Assembly: GCA_035222895.1 (NCBI GenBank)
Contig: JAVYIG010007493.1
Span: 1-64,000 of the forward strand
Direction: 5' to 3'
DNA from: Strongylocentrotus droebachiensis
Taxonomy: Eukaryota > Echinodermata > Echinoidea > Camarodonta > Strongylocentrotidae
DNA length: 64,000 nucleotides
How positions within the stretch are numbered: position 1 is the stretch's first letter; each line of letters opens with the position of its first letter. A program made the translations under genes and the position numbers. Below the pieces are notes generated by a model, which saw only the letters and a list, made by a program, of their open reading frames with translations, had not been told where the DNA came from and did not search any database. Below, in pieces: positions 59,147-64,000 of the stretch.

Positions 59147-59397
59147 TACTTCAATAATTTCATAAGGGCAACACCACCAGAGAGGAGCTCTTAACATAAG
59201 CATTACAATTTAAACAACATCTAAAGATCACACCTGAAACCAGTGGCGGCTTGGGGAGGGGGGGCACTTCAATTCAAAATTCAATCTGTGTTCAAATTTT
59301 TCTTCAACGGCAAAATGTTCTCACTACATATTCCATGAGATTAAAGTTCACATCGAGACTACCCGTTTTGTATCTGAGGACAAATACTTAACATTTC

Positions 59398-59592
59398 TTA
59401 AAGCGGGATTGCACTACTTGTAGCTGATTCCGCCCTCTATATAACAAACAACGCCTAAGCGGTACCCGTTGATCCCTCATGGTCCCCTTTTTCTTGTGTT
59501 AATTGAGAGCTGATTTGATGAGAGGGTTAGCTAGTGACCACACACGGAGGTCTAATCCTTCCTGGCCAAACTAGTGCAGATTTTAGGCTTTA
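59398..59592. mobile_element. TTAA-flanked MITE, family D copy 3
   Basis: TTAA-AGCGGGATTGCACTACTTG and TTTTAGGCT-TTAA. Same interior order as copies 1 and 2 (CCCTCTATATA, AATTGAGAGCTGATTTGATG, GGCCAAACTAGTGCAG). Confidence 0.8.
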
Positions 59593-59934
59593 AAGAATAA
59601 ACATTTTTCCACAGTCAAATTGTTTGGTCGGATGTGCCGCCCATGACATCATCTCCCTGTACCTATCTAAATATCGTGCGAGTAAAAAAAAAAAGTTTAC
59701 ACTTCGAAAATTATTTTAAAAGTCAGCTATGAACAGTAAATTGGATAGTTGGAAAGAATTTTAAGTAATTCAATAACAAGACCTTTAATTTTCAATGAGA
59801 GAAAATGATAACTATGAAGGTAACAATTATATTTGGTGAAAAAATATTACAGGGGAACAATTTATTGTAACCCAATTATAAAAAAATACTAAAATGCAGC
59901 AGTTGAAGTGCAGTTGACAAATCTATTTAATGAT

Positions 59935-60250
59935 AATAATAATAATAGTTCGTTCTTTCATAGCGCATTTCAGGACCGAATCCCCTCTCAAAGCGCTTTA
60001 CAATGTACAATGTACGTTTACATAATAATTACTCGAAGCATTCATCAAAACGGTGGGTTTTCAGCGCTCTCTTAAAAACTACATCAGTCATGGAGCGTAG
60101 CGACACTGGGAGAGCGTTCCAAAGTGTTGGTCCACCACATGCAAATGCCCTGTCACCATAGGCTTTTGTGGCTCCATGAGTGAGGGTGAGAAGGTGTTGG
60201 GAAGATGACCGCAAACGCCTTGGTGGGATGTACGGTGTGAGCAAATCTCA
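59935..60250 (-). mobile_element. LINE ORF2 C-terminal remnant
   Basis: The minus-strand frame ending at 60029 encodes YGDRAFACGGPTLWNALPVS, then LRS..VVFKRALKTHRFDECFE, the typical end of L2/CR1-like retrotransposon proteins. The 3' UTR word AAAGCGCTTTGAGAGGGG and a tail of ATT repeats at 59933-59947 match the layout at 35580. Strongly 5'-truncated. Confidence 0.75.
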
Positions 60251-60514
60251 TTTAGGCGAAATCTACACCTCAGAAGAGCACCAAGTTTTTTATGTAATTT
60301 TTGTTCTGGGAATTGTAGTACAAAGGATAATAGCAGGAGAATGAAACGCTTCATCACCAAACACACACCTGGGATGGAAGCATTCATAAAATGGCGATGC
60401 CCATGTCGTGCTGAGAAATGTGTACATTTATTATTGCATTATGGCTCTCCCATACACTTTGGAGGGGAATATTGTAGATTAATGTGCAATAATACAACAA
60501 ATCTATCATAAGAT

Positions 60515-60690
60515 AATATAGTTTGGGAGAATTAAGGAATCGATCAGATCAGTTTTTCTCAATTTGTACCATGAATAATGGTCCGTTTTCACTCAAATTT
60601 TCAGATTATCTTTAATTGTACATCTATCATTGAAGTCACTACCTTAGCACCACTATCTCTCGACTGAACAATGTTACCAAGTCCCTTTAA
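60515..60690. mobile_element. Family B MITE, copy 2, left part missing
   Basis: AGGAATCGATCAGATCAGTT to ACAATGTTACCAAGTCCCT-TTAA; collinear with the right half of the 57257 copy and better preserved at its right end. Confidence 0.65.
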
Positions 60691-61096
60691 AGTGACATTG
60701 ATCGGTCATTTGAGACCTCAATGCAATTGCAGAGCATTTACGATTCTCAATGTAAAAAACAAAACAAAAGAAAAATAATACAAAAAAAGATAGATTTCAA
60801 GTAAACTATGATCCGCCTGGCCAAATCTTATCAAAAATTGATTTTACACGGTATAGGAATATATTGAATACCGAATCCTATCACTTTCATATTTAAACGT
60901 TAACTCGAAAGCGTCAACTTAACAATAATTGATCAGGTAACCATTGAATTGACTTGAATTGAAATAGCGAGTTATTAAAAGAATCCACGTGACAGGCCAA
61001 GGGCAAAATTGCATGAAGTTTACCAAGTAAAATTACAAAAACAACATGTCTTACAAATCTATACAAAGTATCATAGTCGTAAAATATTACAAAGGA
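60691..61096. other. Intergenic, nothing recognised
   Basis: AT-rich, no feature that I can support. Confidence 0.6.
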
Positions 61097-61108
61097 GAGA
61101 AACAGAGA

Positions 61109-61183
<75 letters not shown>
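61097..61183. repeat. (GA)n microsatellite
   Basis: Over 80 bases of GA with a few GGGA interruptions. The open frames over it are repeat artefacts. Confidence 0.95.
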
Positions 61184-61185
<2 letters not shown>

Positions 61186-61276
61186 TGGTTCTAATAATGA
61201 TTTAGGTGGGAACTGCATTTTTCATTTGGCATACATGTAGACCTGTGACTTTCCATCTTACCATGCTCGAAATATA

Positions 61277-61500
61277 GAATAATAATGATAATATTAATAA
61301 TAGTAGTAGTAGTAATAATAATAATGATAATAATAATAGTAATAATAATAAAACCTAATTTCATATTGCGCACGTAGTCATAACAGGGATTATGTTCAAG
61401 GCACCCACAAAGTAATATTATGACCCCGACTTAAGGAGCCGAAAGCATTCAAGTAATACATTCCTACCAGGTACCCATTAATGCACCTGACTTGTTTCTG
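61277..61500 (-). mobile_element. SINE-tail remnant with (AAT)n
   Basis: An (AAT)/(AGT) tract at 61277-61350 followed by ATTCAAGTAATACATTCCTA and CCAGGTACCCATTAATGCAC, related to the body of the SINE at 58940. The tRNA-like head is missing. Confidence 0.5.
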
Positions 61501-63000
61501 TACCTGTATTAAATCTAAATATATTCCACATTTGGTAGTAATTTTTGTATATTTTGTACAGATCTCTTCATGCTGTCAGTCATTTACACAATAATTTAAG
61601 GTCAGTAAAGTAAAATATAATAGAACCGGTTACAAAACATATATTAATCATTATGATAACTAACCCACAATAATTTATAAGAGGTCTTAGGTCTGACGAG
61701 TTTCTATTTGAAATAAATCATTAATTAAACCAAAGTCAACCCATCTCAGCAGAGTTTTGATGCGTCGTTAATTAATTTTTTTTATTGAGTTGGCCCTGAG
61801 TGGGTTTGCTACCATTTTGACCTAGTCTCCTTTCCATATATTTGCTTATTTACAGTTGAGACATGTTTTGTCCCCCTTTACATTATAATATAGGGGCGCT
61901 CGACAGTAGTATTTGCTTAGCAGGTTTTGAAATATATACGAACATTTGGAAATTAGACTTTATTCATTGGGACCTCCCATGATACACAATAAATAATGAA
62001 ACTCTTATCAAACATAAACAAACAAAGATATAAAATGTTTACCTCCAATACAAATTTTTTTTTTGTAATTCAACGATTATTAATTTTGTTATGATTGACT
62101 CATCGTCATCAATAATAGTGTATTGAACATAGCCAAACTTTACTAGCTTTTGCTAACTGCTGGCTACATTTCCCTAATGCATAGCTATTGTCTTGCTGAA
62201 ATAAAATGTATAATATTTTGGTAATAACTGAGACGAATGAATGAAGGAATGAATGGTAATAGGTAGGCCTTTTGCACAAGAAATAAACTCCTGAGGTTCT
62301 TTCTAAGCCCGATTCGCCCCCCAAATACACTTTATCAAACATTGATTTTAATAAATAAATGATATTCAAACATAGAAAAGTGTAAACCTTTCTATTGCAT
62401 CATTTAGAATTGGCTTTGTAGAATGATTTCAAACTGAAAATAATAACGATGAAAAAATGCAGAAAACATGTTTAAAAGCACTTCGATAGCTCTGCCCTTA
62501 TGAAAAATGCCCCCTACCGAAACCCCCCCCCCCCCCTCCCACAAAACTAGTACACGCAAACTAAAGGCCGGACAACTAAGCCAATTATGTCTATAGGGAA
62601 ATGAAATTAAAAATAGATTATGTTCCACTATTAAAGTCTGCGTACCAGACTAGCCTACATGACATATCGGACAAAGTTCGTTCTATATTTTGGTTTGTTT
62701 GTTTTATTTTTTATATGCACGCATTATTCTATGAATTATGTGTTTGCTTACGCTCAAGGTTGTTGATATATGCATGACTAGTTCCCTTTTCATAAATGCA
62801 ACACCTCCAGTAGGTCAGTCATGAATGATTGTTGATGAACCGCATTTGACATTGAGAGGACATCGCCCCTGCGTAGAAGATCGTGCACAGATTAATGTAT
62901 TCAATAATCAACGGCAATGATTTGTTTTTGAACATGGTTTTAAAGTAGCCAGGTATCTGGTAGATCAGACTAGCTTCAGTCTATTTGAGCTCTTTTTCAG
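61501..63000. other. Intergenic, nothing recognised
   Basis: AT-rich with poly-C at 62522-62536. No gene signal. Confidence 0.6.
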
Positions 63001-63203
63001 TCGCCAAGAACTTCGGGGGTAACTATATTTGTTTAAGAACTATCTCTATATACTACCTGGTTTGTGCTCTCTGCCATGGTACAATGCGCTCATATTTATT
63101 TTGCTTGAAGTATGTCTCATCGATGACTCTTGGCGCTTCCTCATTTTCGCCCTAGGAATCGAAGCGGAATTTCCAGTTTTCTCGCGGGACAAAAACCCCA
63201 TTT

Positions 63204-63590
63204 GTGATATTTCATTCATGCCATTTGAAGCACATGAAGGCACACACACACATTATGAAAACCTCTCCGAAGTACGACGAGGACTCCCACGAAATACCAT
63301 GCCCAATCAACAAGTCCGAATGTCATGACTTGGTTTTGGGACGGCGAGTGGCGAGACGGCGTACGGGGCGGTGGCCGTACGATTACAGCTGTGGAATACG
63401 AGAAACTCCAGAGCACCTGCGCCTCTTGCTGTTGATTTTGGTCCTCTTTGTACTCTTCATGAGTCCGGTGGAATCATGCTGCGTGGATGCATCAAGGCCT
63501 ACATCAGACTGTTCGTTCCCACCACAATCACAGTCAAGGGTAATCAAACAATTAATTTTATTTAAATTTCAAATAAACGTAATGGAATAA
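63204..63590 (+). CDS. Doubtful exon or ORF with a hydrophobic segment
   Basis: An open frame of 128 codons in a stretch with more C and G than its flanks. The product has a basic patch (RRVARRRTGRWPYDY), then a strongly hydrophobic stretch LRLLLLILVLFVLFMSPVES at about 74-93, then a Cys/Ser-rich segment. This would suit the first exon of a type II membrane protein, and a possible donor follows at 63540 (GTAATC, weak). Two other frames are open over parts of the same region, so the frame is not decided. No family recognised; it could be chance. Confidence 0.2.
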   Translation: MIFHSCHLKHMKAHTHIMKTSPKYDEDSHEIPCPINKSECHDLVLGRRVARRRTGRWPYDYSCGIRETPEHLRLLLLILVLFVLFMSPVESCCVDASRPTSDCSFPPQSQSRVIKQLILFKFQINVME

Positions 63591-64000
63591 AGCAGTCCAC
63601 GCATATATTTATTTCAAATGTTTTGAACGAAAGTTGATTCAAATGTTTTTAATATTATTTATTTTGTTTCTAGAGTTGCATACACACACAAAAAAAAACA
63701 TATATAAATATATATAATGTACTTTGGAGTAGACAGGATGGGTGTGTGTGTATATATATATGGCTATCAGATGTGTAACAAAATATGAGATATAATGGAA
63801 ACACAGTGCTAATGACTAGAGTTCAGACAAGATTTGATTGTTGATTAGTTGATATAGTACATGAAAGATTTAATTAATTAAACTGAAAAACACAATTTAC
63901 TACATTGTTTTATTAATGACTCGATTATATTAATTCGGTATAACATTTCTAAAAGCGTTTGATATTAACACCACGTACATGAATTAGCATTACCCGCTTT
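63591..64000. other. Right edge, simple repeats only
   Basis: A short (CA)n/A-run patch near 63682 and a TG/AT tract near 63743-63764. Nothing else. Confidence 0.6.

Noticed and set aside
1..64000. CRISPR arrays, prokaryotic operons, viral or toxin genes
   Set aside because: None present: repeats are microsatellites or MITEs, and genes are spliced metazoan genes.

Overview
This is eukaryotic nuclear DNA: AT-rich, with widely spaced introns having GT..AG ends, long intergenic gaps, many microsatellites and a dense load of short inverted-repeat elements. There are no operons, ribosome binding sites or CRISPR arrays. The four gene models are ordinary metazoan genes. Frequent ACATGTACATGTA runs, divergent but clear orthologues of vertebrate proteins, and a ciliary gene point to a marine invertebrate, most likely an echinoderm such as a sea urchin. 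That placement is an inference; no species marker was seen.

Layout: (1) 449-9050, + strand, GADD45 stress sensor, 5 coding exons, 180 aa. (2) 9051-15376, intergenic, with a CRE-like 21-bp array just after GADD45, a GA/AT satellite field, a pair of TA-flanked MITEs and a composite CAG..CTG element carrying a broken C2H2 zinc finger. (3) 15377-23156, + strand, EBP2/EBNA1BP2 nucleolar ribosome-biogenesis factor, 9 exons, 310 aa. (4) 23157-28190, intergenic, with MITEs and a perfect 220-bp palindrome. (5) 28191-30993, - strand, CFAP144 (FAM183A) ciliary protein, 4 exons, 139 aa. (6) 30994-34913, the gap between the divergent CFAP144 and LMBRD2 genes, with a fold-back element flanked by 9-bp direct repeats. 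(7) 34914-52703, + strand, LMBRD2 multipass membrane protein, 12 coding exons, 755 aa. (8) 52704-64000, long 3' flank and intergenic DNA with MITEs, a tRNA-derived SINE, LINE remnants and one doubtful exon near the right edge.

The four genes have no evident shared pathway; this is simple neighbourhood. All exon boundaries were chosen by reading frame continuity, GT/AG sites and remembered similarity to the vertebrate proteins, and the exon lengths sum to whole codons in each gene.

I found no new molecular machine. The most noteworthy structure is the repeat landscape. At least three, probably four, short non-coding families end at TTAA with AGGG-, AGGC- or AAG-type inverted ends, as expected of piggyBac-type MITEs. 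They occur at a dozen or so places, several within tens of bases of exons. Second are two exceptionally clean palindromes.
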